A DNA stretch of 64,000 bases from the NCBI RefSeq assembly GCF_944380985.1, contig NZ_CALWJJ010000002.1, positions 210,283-274,282 of the forward strand, given 5' to 3'. This document shows, in pieces, positions 24,598 through 32,785 of this stretch. Both the position numbers and the translations under genes were made by a program. Source of the DNA: an uncultured Agathobaculum sp. GTDB lineage: Bacteria; Bacillota; Clostridia; Oscillospirales; Butyricicoccaceae. The notes beneath the pieces were generated by a model. The model worked only from the letters and a program-made list of their open reading frames with translations, was not told where the DNA came from and did not search any database. Position 1 is the stretch's first letter. Each line of letters starts with the position of its first letter.

Positions 24598-25371
24598 ATG
24601 GCTTATGAAAAGAACAGACGCCGTCCGCCGCGGGAGGATGACGGTACGCTGATCGAGGGGCGCAACGCCGTGCTGGAGATGCTGCGCGCGGGTCGTGCAG
24701 TGGACAAGGTCTTTTTGGCTGAGGGAGCGCGCATCGGCGATGTGGCCGCCGAAGCGCGCCGGTATGGCGTGCCGGTCGTTACCTGCGACCGGCGAAAGCT
24801 TGACCACATGAGCCCGACCGGCAATCATCAGGGCGTAATCGCGCAGGCGGCCGCGCAGCAATACGTCTCGCTGGAGGATATTTTTCTTGTGGCGCAGGAG
24901 CGGAATGAGCCGCCGCTGATCGTGGTGTGTGACGGCATCGAGGATCCGCATAACTTGGGTGCGATTATTCGCTCGGCCGAAACCGCCGGCGCGCACGGGG
25001 TTATCATTCCGAAGCGGCGCGCGGTCGGATTGACGGCGGCGGTCGCACGCGCGGCAGCTGGTGCGCTGTCATACATTGGCGTGCACAGGGCGAACAACCT
25101 CGCTGCGACGCTTGATGCGCTCAAGGAGCGCGGTGTGTGGCTGTTCGGCGCGGAGGCGGGCGGCAGTGTTTCTTTGTATGAAGCTGCGCTTGATCGCCCG
25201 GCCGCGATTATCATCGGCTCAGAGGGGCGGGGTCTCGCCCGGCTGACAGAGGATAAGTGCGACTATATCATTAGCATTCCGCTGCGTGGCAGGGTCAATT
25301 CGCTCAATGCGTCAAATGCTGCGGCTGTGTTGCTGTTTGAAACCGTGCGCCGCCGCACGCAAGCCGACTAA
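24598..25371 (+). CDS. rlmB: 23S rRNA (guanosine-2251-2'-O)-methyltransferase type RlmB/TrmH family
   Basis: A SPOUT methyltransferase acting on RNA ribose. The N-terminal substrate-binding domain begins at LIEGRNAVLEMLRAGRAVDKVFLAEG and ends near ITCDRRKLDHMSPTGNHQGV-type residues (THEHQG region). The catalytic knot has VVCDGIEDPHNLGAIIRSAETAGAH, then AAGALSYI, IIGSEGRGLARL and IPLRGRVNSLNASNAAAVLLFE. The 257-residue length with the ATG at 24598 is normal. The large membrane protein that follows starts 20 bases later and may be cotranscribed. Confidence 0.93.
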   Translation: MAYEKNRRRPPREDDGTLIEGRNAVLEMLRAGRAVDKVFLAEGARIGDVAAEARRYGVPVVTCDRRKLDHMSPTGNHQGVIAQAAAQQYVSLEDIFLVAQERNEPPLIVVCDGIEDPHNLGAIIRSAETAGAHGVIIPKRRAVGLTAAVARAAAGALSYIGVHRANNLAATLDALKERGVWLFGAEAGGSVSLYEAALDRPAAIIIGSEGRGLARLTEDKCDYIISIPLRGRVNSLNASNAAAVLLFETVRRRTQAD

Positions 25372-25391
25372 AGGAGGCAACGGATAAAGCT

Positions 25392-27662
25392 ATGGACAGA
25401 AGAGACGATACCATGAATCTGGATGCGCTGAAAGAGATGCTCAGCGATGTGCCGGACGGTGGAGAGTTCGATCTGGACGCAATCATCGCCGAGGTATCGG
25501 GCGGCGCGCCCGCCGTACCCCGGCAAAGTGAGCGACCCGCGCCCGCGCCCGCACCCGAACCGCGCCGCACAGCGTCTGCACCCGAACCGCGCCGCGCAGC
25601 GTCTGCACCCGCGCCCGCATCCGAACCACGCCGTAAGGCACCCGTGCAAGAACAGCGGAAAGTGCAGGCCGTGCGCTGGGAGGAGCAGGTGAAACATTTC
25701 CCAGACCCGGCTGCGTTTGAGGACGAGCCGGATGAGGCGGCATCCGATCCGCGCCTTGCGCGCATTGCAGCACGCGAGGCCAAAGCGGCCGAAAGGCGTA
25801 AAAGGGCTGCGGACAGAGAGGCGCGCCGTGCTGCGCGTCAGGCAGGGCGCGAGGCGCACGAGGAAGAAGACTATGACGATGCGCCGTCGGCTATGGCGGA
25901 GGACATGGAATGGAACGCGTCAACGCACGCGCCACGTGCGCATATGACGCGCAAGGAGGCGCGTGCTGCACGCATTGCCGCTGCACAAGCGGAGGAAGAG
26001 GAAGAAATCAAGCTGCGCGATCCAGCGCAAGCGGCAAAGGAGTGCAAACGGCGTGCCCGGAGTCTGTCCACGCGCGCGACGATCGTGCTGATTTTGGCCG
26101 TTGCCGCGGCTTATTTGAGCCTTGCGCCCGGGATCGATGCGTTGCCGCTGCCAATCGTTCTGGACGCGGTGGAAAACCCAGCCATGGGCATCGGCGCGCT
26201 GATGCTTTTACAGTTTATTGCGCTGTTTGTCGGCGTGGATGTATTCGGCATGGGATTTTACAGCTTGCTGCATGGCATGCCCGACCGCAGCTCGCTGGCA
26301 TCCTTTGCGGTGCTGGCGGCGCTATTGCACGGCGCTTCCATCATCGTGTTTGACAACCAGGCGGGCGTTAATATTCCCTATCTGGCGGTAACTATTTTGC
26401 TGCTATACGCGGCGATGCGCGAGGAACGCGGCCGGTGCGCCGCGCAGGCGCGCGGCTATCAGTCGATCTGCTCGGCGGAGCGGCCCGTCGCGGTGTACAG
26501 CCACTATGACGCGGAGAACGACGCCTGCCGCGCGGTCAAAGGGCCGCTGTTTGACAACAAGGATTTTCTCATCGAGATGGAGCGGCCGGACACCGCTGAC
26601 CGCTTTTCAATGATCTATGTGCCGATCGCGCTTGCCGCATCAATCATCCTGGCACTGGTCGCGTCGGTCGGCTGCGGCGAGCCGGCGCGGTTTTTCTGGG
26701 CATTTTCGGCGTTGCTGTCGGTCTCTGCGCCGCTCGGACTGCTCTGCGCTTCCGGTGCAAGCTATAAGAATACATCGCGGCGTCTGCTTGCCCTGGGTGC
26801 AGCGATCGCCGGCGCGCGGCAGGCCAATCTTCTGCGCGGCACGGAGGAGGTTGTGCTCGCTGAGGACGATCTGTTCCCGCCCGGTTCGATCAGTCTGGAG
26901 TCGCTTCAAAACATAGGCCGCCTGTCTGACGACAGAATTCTGGCCTGCGCGGCGGCGGTTGCCGACGCTGCCGGGCTTGAGCTGGGGCGTGTGTTAACCG
27001 AGGTGGCGCGCGAGCGGTACGGCGTAACGGTTTCGGCACGCAAGGTGCAGATGGTCGAGGGCGGCGTAGCCGGACAGATTGGCACAAGTCGCGTTGTGCT
27101 GGGCACGGCGGCGCTCATGGTCAAGATGGGCGTGCGCATTCATGCCGGACGGGGTACGCAAACCTGCGCCTACCTGGTGGTTGACGATGCGCTCGCCGGT
27201 GTACTTACGCTGCGCTATCAGCCGACCAAGCACACCTATCAGGCCATGCGCTTGATGCGCCGCATGCACATGAGTGCGCTGCTCGCGGTGCGCGATTTTA
27301 ATATTTCACCTGCCATGGTTGAGGCGGAGTTTGATCTGCGCCGCGGCTTTGCCGACCAGCCCGATCCTGCGGAGGTGAGCCGTCTGCTTGACCCAAACTA
27401 TGCGGCGGGCGATGCACCTGCGGCCATGCTGACACGCCAGGGCGCGGGTCCGTACATGCAGGTGCTGCGAAGCGCGGACAAGCTGGCCGGAGCAGTGCGC
27501 GCATCACTCACGCTGGGCACCTTTGCAGGTGTGTGCGGTATGCTGATCGTGTTCTATCTGGTGTTTCAAAACGCGGTCGACGCACTGCCGGTTGTGAACC
27601 TGCTGTTGTACCTGCTGCTCTGGTATGCGCCGGTATTCATCATTACATTACAAACACATTAA
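25392..27662 (+). CDS. Large membrane protein resembling a catalytically dead P-type ATPase
   Basis: A 756-residue protein that I do not recognise as a known family. Residues 1-220 are hydrophilic, rich in Ala, Pro, Arg and Glu, with a 9-residue tandem repeat (APEPRR-x-AS). Hydrophobic segments lie at about 230-250, 265-290, 300-355, 405-455, and two at the C-terminus. Between them, from about residue 470, the order of motifs follows P-type ATPases: LGAAIAGARQANLLRG before the phosphorylation site, then EEVVLAEDDLFPPG in place of the DKTGT loop (Asp replaced), then QIGTSRVVLGTAALM, YLVVDDALAGVLTLRYQPTK and SALLAVRDFNISP in the place of the nucleotide-binding and TGD motifs. No DKTGT, KGA or GDGxND is present, so ion pumping is unlikely. 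Start could also be the ATG at 25413. Confidence 0.6.
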   Translation: MDRRDDTMNLDALKEMLSDVPDGGEFDLDAIIAEVSGGAPAVPRQSERPAPAPAPEPRRTASAPEPRRAASAPAPASEPRRKAPVQEQRKVQAVRWEEQVKHFPDPAAFEDEPDEAASDPRLARIAAREAKAAERRKRAADREARRAARQAGREAHEEEDYDDAPSAMAEDMEWNASTHAPRAHMTRKEARAARIAAAQAEEEEEIKLRDPAQAAKECKRRARSLSTRATIVLILAVAAAYLSLAPGIDALPLPIVLDAVENPAMGIGALMLLQFIALFVGVDVFGMGFYSLLHGMPDRSSLASFAVLAALLHGASIIVFDNQAGVNIPYLAVTILLLYAAMREERGRCAAQARGYQSICSAERPVAVYSHYDAENDACRAVKGPLFDNKDFLIEMERPDTADRFSMIYVPIALAASIILALVASVGCGEPARFFWAFSALLSVSAPLGLLCASGASYKNTSRRLLALGAAIAGARQANLLRGTEEVVLAEDDLFPPGSISLESLQNIGRLSDDRILACAAAVADAAGLELGRVLTEVARERYGVTVSARKVQMVEGGVAGQIGTSRVVLGTAALMVKMGVRIHAGRGTQTCAYLVVDDALAGVLTLRYQPTKHTYQAMRLMRRMHMSALLAVRDFNISPAMVEAEFDLRRGFADQPDPAEVSRLLDPNYAAGDAPAAMLTRQGAGPYMQVLRSADKLAGAVRASLTLGTFAGVCGMLIVFYLVFQNAVDALPVVNLLLYLLLWYAPVFIITLQTH
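25551..25604 (+). repeat. 27-bp tandem repeat inside the large membrane-protein gene
   Basis: Two copies (25551-25577 and 25578-25604) that differ at one base, each coding APEPRR-T/A-AS. A degraded third copy follows. The repeat lies in the disordered, Pro-rich N-terminal part and may vary in copy number between strains. Confidence 0.8.
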
Positions 27663-27730
27663 ATATCCAATGTGCAGCCCGGATCGGGAGATGGTGTCGC
27701 CGGAATAAAGACGGCAATGTCCATTACATT

Positions 27731-27767
27731 AAAAGGCTTGGGAACGATTCGTTCCCAAGCCTTTTTT
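27731..27767 (+). terminator. Intrinsic terminator after the pseudo-ATPase gene
   Basis: A perfect stem AAGGCTTGGGAACGA with its complement, directly followed by TTTTTT. The 270 bases from here to the next gene start hold only the promoter of the EF-G-like gene. Confidence 0.9.
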
Positions 27768-27934
27768 CATAAAAAACCGTGGCAGATGCCGTCAAGCTTT
27801 TTCATACAGAAGCACAGCCCCCATGTGTAGATGGACTTGTGCAGCTAGCAGGAAAGATAGTAAAATCCTTTTTCCATCTTGTGTTTTACAGGTGTGTTTG
27901 CAAAAGATTACAGAAAAAGTGCACAAAAAACAGC

Positions 27935-27963
27935 TTGCATATGCGCAAATAATAGTGTATAAT
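27935..27963 (+). promoter_or_regulatory. Promoter of the EF-G-like gene
   Basis: TTGCAT at 27935, 17 bases, TATAAT at 27958, about 73 bases before the start codon. Confidence 0.65.
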
Positions 27964-28036
27964 AACAAATAAGGGAATGGATTCCCAGTAACAAAGCGCC
28001 CGCACATATGTGCGAGTAGGGGAGTGTATATCAACT

Positions 28037-30121
28037 ATGGCCAATTACCCGGTTAACAAGATCCGCAATGTATGTTTGATGGGCCACGGAGGAGACGGCA
28101 AAACCTCGCTTGTTGAGAGCCTGCTCAATATCGCCGGCGTGACTGACCGTGTCGGCAAAATCACAGATGGCAACACGGTGTGTGACTTCGATCCTGAGGA
28201 GATCCGGCGCAAGTTTTCGATTTCGACGGCGGTCGCACCGATCGAGTGGGGTGGCTGCAAGATCAACTTGCTTGATACTCCAGGCTTTTTTGATTTTGAA
28301 AGCGAGGTCAACTGCGCGCTACGTGTAGCCGAGTCCGCGCTGATCGTCGCTACCGGAAAGTCCGGCCCGGGCGTCGGCACGGAAAAAGCGTGGGAGCGCT
28401 GTGTCGAGCGCTCAATGCCGCGCATGTTCTATATCTCTAAGATAGATGAGGAAAACTCGGATTATTACACTGCGCTGCACAAACTGCAAAAGCAGTTTGG
28501 CGTATCGGTGGCGCCGGTGGTCGTGCCGATCTTTGAAGGCAACCGCGATACAGTAGGCGTTGTCGACTGCGTTGTGCGCAAGGCCTACCGCATGGACGGC
28601 AACAAGCGCGTCGAGATTCCGATCCCAGACGAGATGAAAGACCGCATCGACCAGCACCGTGCGGCACTGTGCGAAAATGTAGCCGAGCTTTCCGAGGAAC
28701 TGATGGATCGCTATTTTGCGGGCGAAGAATTTTCAGATGATGAGCTGATCGCGGGTATTCGCCAGGGCGTTAAGGATCTGGTCATCGCGCCGGTGTTCTG
28801 CGGCACCGCAGCGACCGGTATCGGTTCGTACGCGCTGCTCAAGGGCATTGCTGACTATATGCCTTCGCCGGATGAAAAGCCGGTCGAGATCTGCGAGGAT
28901 GAGAAAGGCGAGCTGATCGAGATTAACTGCACGCCAAACGGCTCGACCTGTGTGTTTGTATTCAAAACCGTTGCCGATCAATACGGCAGGTTCTCTTATT
29001 TCAAGGTGATGAGCGGCGAGGTTAAGCAGGATATGACGCTTGTCAACAAGCGTGCGGATGCAAACGAAAAGATGAGCCATATCTATTCGGTCTGTGGCAA
29101 AAAGACAACCCAGGTAGATATGGTCGGCTGCGGCGACATCGGCGCGGTCTCCAAGCTTGTCACCACCAAGACGGGTGACACGCTCTCGATGAGCGTGCGC
29201 AAGGTTGAGCTTGAGCCGATTGAATTTGCACCGCCGTGCTACACGCAGGGCATTCAGCCCAAGGTTAAGGGCGCCGAGGAAAAAATCTCGAGCGGCCTGG
29301 CCCGTTTGCACGATGAGGACCCGTCCTTCGAGACTGAATTTAACCCCGAAACCAAGCAACATACCATTTCGGGCGCGGGCGACATCCATCTAGATGTTCT
29401 ATGCTCAAAACTTAAGGATAAGTTCGGCGTTGAAGTTGAGCTGACCCCGCCGATCGTGCCCTACCGGGAAAAGATCCGCAAAGCGGTCACGGTCGAGGGC
29501 AAGCACAAGAAGCAGTCGGGCGGTCACGGGCAATATGGCCATGTCAAGATGGAGTTTGCACCCTACTCCGAGGGCGACTATCTGTTCGAGGAGAAGATCT
29601 TCGGTGGTTCGGTGCCTAAGAACTTCCATCCGGCGGTCGACAAGGGGATCCGCGAGGCGATGGAGCACGGTGTGCTCGCCGGCTACCCGATGGTCGGTCT
29701 GCGCGCGACGTTGCTGGACGGATCGTATCACGATGTCGATTCCAACGAGCTATCCTTCAAGATGGCGGCGCGGCTGGCATATAAGGCGGGTATCCCGCAG
29801 GCAGACCCCGTGCTGCTTGAGCCGGTGTGCTCGATGCGGGTGATCGTACCCGACTCTCATATGGGTGATGTAATCGGCGACCTTAACAAACGCCGCGGTC
29901 GTATTATGGGTATGAATCCGCTCGAGGGCGGTAGGCAGGAGATTCTGGCCGAGTGTCCAATGGCTGAGCTTGCCGACTACGCGATCACATTGCGCTCGAT
30001 GACACAAGGGCGTGGCTCGTTTGTATCCAAGTTTGAGCGGTATGATGAGGCACCTGCACAGGTGCAGGAAAAGGTCATTGCCGAGAACAAGGCGCGGCTG
30101 GAAGCACTTAACAGAGAATAA
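28037..30121 (+). CDS. Elongation factor G-like GTPase (EF-G paralogue)
   Basis: A 694-residue translation-factor GTPase with the full EF-G domain order: GTPase, domain II, III, IV and V. It is not the canonical EF-G: the P-loop is GHGGDGKTSL instead of AHIDAGKTT, the G3 motif is LLDTPGFFDFESEV instead of DTPGHVDF, and G4 is SKIDEENSDY instead of NKMDR. Domain IV (SGGHGQYGHVKMEFAPY) and domain V (MGDVIGDLNKRRGRIMGMNP) are well kept. Such paralogues are common in Clostridia and some act in ribosome recycling or stress; the exact role here is not determined. The ATG at 28037 follows GGGGAG. It ends before an intrinsic terminator. Confidence 0.9.
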   Translation: MANYPVNKIRNVCLMGHGGDGKTSLVESLLNIAGVTDRVGKITDGNTVCDFDPEEIRRKFSISTAVAPIEWGGCKINLLDTPGFFDFESEVNCALRVAESALIVATGKSGPGVGTEKAWERCVERSMPRMFYISKIDEENSDYYTALHKLQKQFGVSVAPVVVPIFEGNRDTVGVVDCVVRKAYRMDGNKRVEIPIPDEMKDRIDQHRAALCENVAELSEELMDRYFAGEEFSDDELIAGIRQGVKDLVIAPVFCGTAATGIGSYALLKGIADYMPSPDEKPVEICEDEKGELIEINCTPNGSTCVFVFKTVADQYGRFSYFKVMSGEVKQDMTLVNKRADANEKMSHIYSVCGKKTTQVDMVGCGDIGAVSKLVTTKTGDTLSMSVRKVELEPIEFAPPCYTQGIQPKVKGAEEKISSGLARLHDEDPSFETEFNPETKQHTISGAGDIHLDVLCSKLKDKFGVEVELTPPIVPYREKIRKAVTVEGKHKKQSGGHGQYGHVKMEFAPYSEGDYLFEEKIFGGSVPKNFHPAVDKGIREAMEHGVLAGYPMVGLRATLLDGSYHDVDSNELSFKMAARLAYKAGIPQADPVLLEPVCSMRVIVPDSHMGDVIGDLNKRRGRIMGMNPLEGGRQEILAECPMAELADYAITLRSMTQGRGSFVSKFERYDEAPAQVQEKVIAENKARLEALNRE

Positions 30122-30145
30122 TGCAGAAAACATCATAAAACATCA

Positions 30146-30175
30146 AAAACCGGCTGTTTTTCAGCCGGTTTTTTG
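30146..30175 (+). terminator. Intrinsic terminator after the EF-G-like gene
   Basis: Stem AACCGGCTG/CAGCCGGTT with a TTTTT loop followed by TTTTTT. It ends the EF-G-like transcript. Confidence 0.9.
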
Positions 30176-30260
30176 TCATGACAGGCGACTTGTCCGGGTA
30201 GACGAATTAGTCGGAGTATGTTATAATTATAACATAAAATCACTGCGGAGGTGTCGTGCG

Positions 30261-31463
30261 ATGCACTGTACCAGAAAGGTCACAGATGACCTGATTTATG
30301 TTGGCGGAAGCGACCGCCGTCTGAGCCGGTTTGAAAACCTATTTCCCGTTCCGCACGGGGTGTCTTATAACAGCTATCTGCTGCTGGATGAAAAAACTGT
30401 GCTGATGGATACGGCGGATGATGCGATCTCCCGTCAATTTCTCGATAACGTCACTACTGAGCTTGGCGGGCGCGCGCTCGACTACCTGGTTGTTCAGCAT
30501 ATGGAGCCTGACCACTGCGGCATGGTTGATGACATATTGCACCGTTATCCGGACTGCAAACTGGTGTGCAGCGCAAAGGCGCTGAACATGTTGGGACAGT
30601 TTTGTGGCATGGATGCCAAGGAGCGCGCGCTGGTCGTTGCCGAGGGGGACAAGCTTTCCACCGGCCGCCACACACTGCACTTTATCATGGCGCCCATGGT
30701 GCATTGGCCCGAGGTGATGGTCACCTATGACGAGGTGTCCAAGGTGTTGTTTTCTGCGGACGCTTTCGGAACATTTGGCGCGCTGCCGGGCAATATTTTT
30801 GATGATGAGTTGTGCTTTGACAGCGTGTGGATGAACGACACCCGCCGGTATTACGCCAACATTGTCGGCAAATATGGCGCACAGGTGCAGGCGTTGCTTA
30901 AAAAGATTGCTGCGCTTGATGTTGAGATGGTCTGCTCGCTGCACGGGCCAGTTTGGCGCGGCAACCTCAAGATGCTGATCGAAAAATACCATATCTGGAG
31001 CACTTACGAGCCGGAGGAAAAGGCGGTTATGATCGCCTATGCGAGCATGTACGGCAATACCGAAAATGCGGTCAATGTGCTCGCCTCGCTGCTGGGCGAG
31101 CGCGGCGTGCGCGGCATTGCGATGTATGACGTGTCCGATGTCGATGTATCCGTTCTGGTGTCGGAAAGCTTTCGGTGCAGCCACATGGTGCTGGCCGCGC
31201 CGACCTATAACGGTGGCCTGTATCCGCGCATGGAGTTCTTTTTGCGGGATATTAAGGCGCTCGGTCTGCAAAAGCGCACGGTCGCCCTGCTGGAAAACGG
31301 TACTTGGGCGCCGGTTGCGGCCAAACACATGCGCACCGCGCTTGAGGGTATGAAGGGAATGACTGTGCTGGACAGTTCGGTCGCGGTCAAATCTGTGCTG
31401 GTCAACACCCAGCTGTCTTCCCTCGAGGCGCTGGCGGATGAGCTTGCCCTGCAGCTTAGGTAA
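30261..31463 (+). CDS. Flavodiiron protein (oxygen/nitric oxide reductase)
   Basis: A soluble enzyme that reduces O2 to water or NO to N2O, protecting anaerobes. The N-terminal metallo-beta-lactamase-like domain binds a di-iron site with HMEPDHCGMVDD (HxExDH), the acidic ligand in FSADAFGTFG and the last His in CSLHGPVWR. The C-terminal flavodoxin domain starts at MIAYASMYGNTENAVNVLAS and binds FMN. The length of 400 residues equals a class A protein without rubredoxin. The ATG at 30261 follows GGAGGTG. No rubredoxin gene is next to it, so its electron donor is encoded elsewhere. Confidence 0.95.
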   Translation: MHCTRKVTDDLIYVGGSDRRLSRFENLFPVPHGVSYNSYLLLDEKTVLMDTADDAISRQFLDNVTTELGGRALDYLVVQHMEPDHCGMVDDILHRYPDCKLVCSAKALNMLGQFCGMDAKERALVVAEGDKLSTGRHTLHFIMAPMVHWPEVMVTYDEVSKVLFSADAFGTFGALPGNIFDDELCFDSVWMNDTRRYYANIVGKYGAQVQALLKKIAALDVEMVCSLHGPVWRGNLKMLIEKYHIWSTYEPEEKAVMIAYASMYGNTENAVNVLASLLGERGVRGIAMYDVSDVDVSVLVSESFRCSHMVLAAPTYNGGLYPRMEFFLRDIKALGLQKRTVALLENGTWAPVAAKHMRTALEGMKGMTVLDSSVAVKSVLVNTQLSSLEALADELALQLR

Positions 31464-31478
31464 GATAGCAAAACTGCA

Positions 31479-31510
31479 ATATACCGCCGCATTGCGGCGG
31501 TATATTTTTA
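31479..31510 (+). terminator. Intrinsic terminator after the flavodiiron gene
   Basis: A stem of 12 base pairs ATATACCGCCGC/GCGGCGGTATAT with an ATT loop, then TTTTTA. Confidence 0.9.
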
Positions 31511-31614
31511 CGTCAGATGTCGCTCTTGCCGGCAGCCTTATTTTTTACATGCTATCGGTTCTGCCTGGCCTGCCCGATGCATAGGATAGAGCAAACGCAG
31601 GAGGGAACAGTGCT

Positions 31615-32202
31615 ATGATCGTTTTTGCAGCCAAGGTATCGGTCAAAAAAGTGGTGGCGGGCGTGCTCGCGGTCGGCGCGGTTGCGTTGGGTGTGGCCAT
31701 GCTGGCGCCGGCGGCAGCGGAGACGGTGCAGGTATCGGCTGCCGAAGGGGAGCTTGATCTGGATAGCAAGCTCAAAACCAACGAGCAGCGGGTGGCATTG
31801 CTCGAAAGCTATGGTTGGAAAGTGGACCCCGAACCGCGCAGCGAGCGTGAAGTTCAGATTCCGAAAACCTTTGATGACACTTATCAGGCGTACAATGACA
31901 TCCAGCGCGAACAGGGGCTTGATCTGGCGCCGTATCAGGGCAAACGCGCCATGCTGTATACCTACGAACTGACCGAGTACCCAACCGGCGCGCAAGGGGT
32001 AACGGCAAATCTACTCATCCGCCGCAACCGCCTGATCGCAGCGGACATCAGTGCAGCGGAAGCAGATGGCTTTGTGCATGGCATCACCGAATATCCCGAG
32101 AGCATCGAGACACCGCAGCAGAATTCGGCCAGCCAGATACCGGAGAGCAGCGAGACACCGCAGCAGGATTCGGCCAGCCAGATACCGGAGAGCACACCCT
32201 GA
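31615..32202 (+). CDS. DUF4830-type exported protein with repeated C-terminal tail
   Basis: A 195-residue protein with a membrane anchor or signal segment at residues about 9-33 and a short cytosolic N-terminus. The mature part (TNEQRVALLESYGWKVDPEP, IPKTFDDTYQAYNDIQREQGLDLAPYQGKRAMLYTYEL, read in pieces) matches the DUF4830 pattern known from clostridial surface proteins. The C-terminus is a low-complexity tail of two 15-residue repeats rich in Ser, Gln, Glu and Pro. GGAGGG precedes the ATG. It is a single-gene unit between two terminators; function unknown. Confidence 0.75.
   Translation: MIVFAAKVSVKKVVAGVLAVGAVALGVAMLAPAAAETVQVSAAEGELDLDSKLKTNEQRVALLESYGWKVDPEPRSEREVQIPKTFDDTYQAYNDIQREQGLDLAPYQGKRAMLYTYELTEYPTGAQGVTANLLIRRNRLIAADISAAEADGFVHGITEYPESIETPQQNSASQIPESSETPQQDSASQIPESTP
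32095..32193 (+). repeat. 45-bp tandem repeat at the 3' end of the DUF4830 gene
   Basis: Two units (32095-32139 and 32140-32184) and the first 9 bases of a third. They code for PES-I/S-ETPQQ-N/D-SASQI repeats. Copy-number change would keep the reading frame. Confidence 0.85.
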
Positions 32203-32255
32203 CAGCGCGCGGCGGCATTTCATATAGCAGGTAAATATACCTGTGGCATGGGAGA

Positions 32256-32290
32256 AAATCCCCGGCTGATAAAAGCCGGGGATTTTTTTG
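32256..32290 (+). terminator. Intrinsic terminator after the DUF4830 gene
   Basis: Stem AATCCCCGGCT/AGCCGGGGATT with a short loop, followed by TTTTTT. Confidence 0.88.
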
Positions 32291-32335
32291 CGTTCTGACG
32301 GTTTGTGGTGCAGGAAAAAAATTTGCCGGGATGGG

Positions 32336-32364
32336 TTGACAAAAATGTATATATGTATTATTAT
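32336..32364 (+). promoter_or_regulatory. Promoter of the GntR-ABC transporter operon
   Basis: TTGACA at 32336, 17 bases, TATTAT at 32359. The spacer ATGTATATATGTAT-like sequence and the ATTATTATCATAAT run are partly palindromic, a plausible operator for the GntR/YtrA regulator encoded next. Confidence 0.75.
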
Positions 32365-32398
32365 CATAATACAACATAACACAGAAAGGAGAAAGCCT

Positions 32399-32785
32399 AT
32401 GCAATGGCAACTGCGGGGCGACCGTCCGATTTATCAGCAGCTGATGGAGCAGCTGATAGAGCAGATCGTAAGCGGCCAACTCGGTGCGGGCGCAAGGGTG
32501 CCGCCCGTGCGCGAGCTGGCGGCCGAGGCAGGGGTCAACCCCAACACGATGCAGCGCGCGCTGGCCGATCTTGAGCGCGAGGGGCTGATGTACACCAACC
32601 GCACCAGTGGACGATATGTTACGGAGGATAAAATGATGATTGATAAAGTTCGGGAGCAGATCGCAAGCGAGCGCATTGCAGAGTTTTTGGCCGGCATGAG
32701 TCAGCTCGGCTTTTCCGAGCAGGAGATCGTCGCGCTGTTGGAAAAACGCAGAAAGGAGGCGCGCGACAATGGAGCAGAAAAATGA
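32399..32785 (+). CDS. GntR family (YtrA type) transcriptional regulator
   Basis: A 128-residue repressor with an N-terminal winged helix: RPIYQQLMEQLIEQIVSGQL, ARVPPVRELAAEAGVNPNTMQRALADLEREGL and the wing YTNRTSGRYVTED. The short C-terminal helical part (about 50 residues) replaces the usual effector domain, which is the YtrA subfamily, often the first gene of ABC transporter operons that it represses. AGAAAGGAG precedes the ATG. It overlaps the ATPase gene by 17 bases. The inducer is unknown; cell-wall-active agents are typical of YtrA in Bacillus. Confidence 0.92.
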   Translation: MQWQLRGDRPIYQQLMEQLIEQIVSGQLGAGARVPPVRELAAEAGVNPNTMQRALADLEREGLMYTNRTSGRYVTEDKMMIDKVREQIASERIAEFLAGMSQLGFSEQEIVALLEKRRKEARDNGAEK

